Assembly (NCBI RefSeq): GCF_003046175.1
Contig: NZ_PZZM01000001.1
Location: 4,295,001 to 4,359,000 of the forward strand
Length of the DNA stretch: 64,000 nt
Source: Bosea sp. 124
GTDB lineage: Bacteria; Pseudomonadota; Alphaproteobacteria; Rhizobiales; Beijerinckiaceae
Direction of reading: 5' to 3'
In this document: in pieces, positions 63,576 through 64,000 of the stretch
Position numbering within the stretch: position 1 is the stretch's first letter
Layout of the letters: every line of letters begins with the position of its first letter
Translations under genes and position numbers: made by a program
Notes under the pieces: generated by a model
The model's database searches: none
What the model saw: the letters and a program-made list of their open reading frames with translations, nothing else
Told to the model about the DNA's origin: nothing

Positions 63576-64000
63576 ATGATTGGTCATGAGCTTCGTGAAT
63601 TCGTTGATCGTGTGATGGATCGTTTCGTCATCGACAATGAAGACGTCAGGTTTCTTCAGCATGATATTCTGGACGATGCGGTGCTGACGCGCGACACGAT
63701 CGATGTGTTGATTGCGCTGGATCGGGCCGTGCCGGAGCGCTGCGAGGCTTTCGGCGACTATCTGGTGGCGCTGGTCGTCGATTTCGCGGTTTGGCAGAAC
63801 CGGCCGACCGGCCTCGTCGACCGCGACAAGGCGCATTGGCTGGTGACGACGCTCTCGGCCGGCGAGGGGCCGACGCAGACCGCGCGGCGCATCGCCTTCG
63901 AGATCGTGCGCGAGGCGGAGCGCTGCGACGAGGTGCTGCTCGGCTTCGCGCTCGACAAGGGCGCCGCACAGCCGCAGCGCTTCAGCCCCGAGCGGGTCGT
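63576..64000 (+). CDS. Protein of unknown function, 5' part
   Basis: An open frame begins at ATG 63576, with AGGGG eight bases upstream, and runs off the window end after 141 codons. The visible protein is acidic and mostly helical, opening MIGHELREFVDRVMDRFVID, with no signal peptide or membrane segment. A WLVTTLSAGEGPTQTARRIA segment lies near residue 88. I recognise no domain. Conserved-looking codon use and a good ribosome site support it as a real gene. Confidence 0.75.
   Translation, partial: MIGHELREFVDRVMDRFVIDNEDVRFLQHDILDDAVLTRDTIDVLIALDRAVPERCEAFGDYLVALVVDFAVWQNRPTGLVDRDKAHWLVTTLSAGEGPTQTARRIAFEIVREAERCDEVLLGFALDKGAAQPQRFSPERV

Overview
The window is GC-rich and densely coded and looks chromosomal, from an alphaproteobacterium, most likely a Hyphomicrobiales member (Bosea/Methylobacterium-like; the genus cannot be fixed from this sequence alone). 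Supporting signs are the tuf–tRNA-Trp–secE–nusG–rplKAJL–rpoBC–rpsLG–fusA–tuf–S10–spc–alpha super-cluster with two tuf copies, a short-lid adenylate kinase, a porin_2-type outer-membrane protein, the rarA–crcB–rluC–HAD block, and small palindromic repeats of the kind scattered through rhizobial genomes.

Bases 1–9.9 kb hold part of a type VI secretion cluster: tssA (3' end only), tssB, tssC, hcp, tssE, tssF, tssG, tssH/clpV. The membrane complex (tssJLM), tssK and vgrG are not in view and presumably lie upstream. Bases 9.9–18.9 kb are a mixed segment: an M23 envelope peptidase, a reverse-strand nucleotide-sugar dehydrogenase–glpD pair, a fused TRAP transporter followed closely by nicotinate phosphoribosyltransferase, and an exported protein of unknown function.

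Bases 19.0–53.1 kb are the translation/transcription super-cluster. It begins with tuf1, a strong terminator and tRNA-Trp, and runs to rplQ, which is followed by a near-perfect intrinsic terminator. Candidate promoters with 17-bp spacers lie before tuf1, secE, rplJ, rpsL and rpsM, so the block is probably several transcripts. The two tuf genes are identical by eye except for the last sense codon and the stop. A small exported TPR protein sits between adk and rpsM, and a cluster of palindromic repeats sits between rpsM and rpsK.

Bases 53.1–64 kb carry accessory and housekeeping genes: an exported serine hydrolase, a TctC-type binding protein, a BLUF photoreceptor on the reverse strand, a DegP-like protease overlapping rarA, a porin with an acidic insertion on the reverse strand, crcB overlapping rluC, a secreted protein with three PsiF-like Cys repeats, an HAD phosphatase, and an unrecognised gene cut by the window end.

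Most of the window is ordinary core genome. I did not find a clear new defence or mobile system. The best leads are a duplicated TssA C-terminal module with a Ser/Asp/Glu linker, a possible re-initiation chain of mini-ORFs and hairpins between hcp and tssE, the TRAP–pncB pairing, the acidic insertion in the porin, and structured leaders before rpoB, rpsJ and rpsK.
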